NCBI GenBank assembly: GCA_947475005.1
Contig: CANJLI010000003.1
Span: 1 to 32,471 of the forward strand
Source of the DNA: Deltaproteobacteria bacterium
GTDB lineage: Bacteria; Bdellovibrionota_B; Oligoflexia; Oligoflexales; Bog-1112
Direction: 5' to 3'
Length of the DNA: 32,471 bases
Positions 32,462 through 32,471 of this stretch are shown in pieces (the first letter of the stretch is position 1; the number at the start of each line of letters is the position of its first letter). Position numbers and translations under genes: made by a program. The notes beneath the pieces are model-generated. The model made no database searches and was not told the DNA's origin. It was given only the letters and a program-made list of their open reading frames with translations.

Positions 32462-32471
32462 ACCCCACGCT

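Overview
The window looks like a piece of a bacterial chromosome from a Gram-negative, probably host-associated organism. Most of it is ordinary core metabolism: plsB, rsgA, trxB, a PBP4-type dacB, a malic enzyme/phosphotransacetylase fusion, GTP-type PEP carboxykinase and aerobic class Ia ribonucleotide reductase. A PlsB-type acyltransferase and a stand-alone receiver-PilZ protein suggest a proteobacterial or myxobacterial-type ('delta') lineage. That placement is inference only; nothing here fixes the taxon. No rRNA, tRNA or CRISPR array was seen.

Layout. Bases 243-8153 are one minus-strand, tightly overlapping six-gene block read in the order NlpC/P60-like exported protein, TrmA-family RNA methyltransferase, plsB, rsgA, acyl-CoA dehydrogenase, EEP-like lipoprotein. 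Bases 8309-10358 carry two large hairpins, a receiver-PilZ protein overlapping a CPBP intramembrane protease, and a small SpeD (AdoMet decarboxylase) homologue. Bases 10447-12776 are a minus-strand trxB-mrp-DUF971 group, with four copies of a short palindrome between trxB and mrp. Bases 12867-18044 are plus-strand dacB, maeB and a glycolate/D-2-hydroxyglutarate-type FAD oxidase, convergent with pckG (18159-19904).

Bases 19905-27160 are an accessory island, visibly richer in A+T. It holds an IS5-type element whose transposase is broken by a 2-base insertion, an AAA+ ATPase with a signal peptide, an internal fragment of the same IS, a secreted-type protein with a SET-like region and a C-terminal MYND zinc finger, an IS66-type element (single ORF) inserted exactly at that gene's stop codon, a mosaic of short repeats, and a third exported protein of unknown function with a strong promoter. 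Three signal-peptide proteins between IS debris, one with eukaryote-like chromatin-modifier domains, make this the most interesting region; it reads like an effector island.

Bases 27165-30581 are nrdA-nrdB (minus strand). The right edge (30965-32461) is a large unrecognised protein with hydrophobic segments, possibly cut by the window edge.

A dispersed 25-bp palindrome (arms GGGGACAC/GTGTCCCC, two loop types) occurs at least eight times in intergenic sites. It has inflated several apparent N-termini and supplies hairpins near gene ends.
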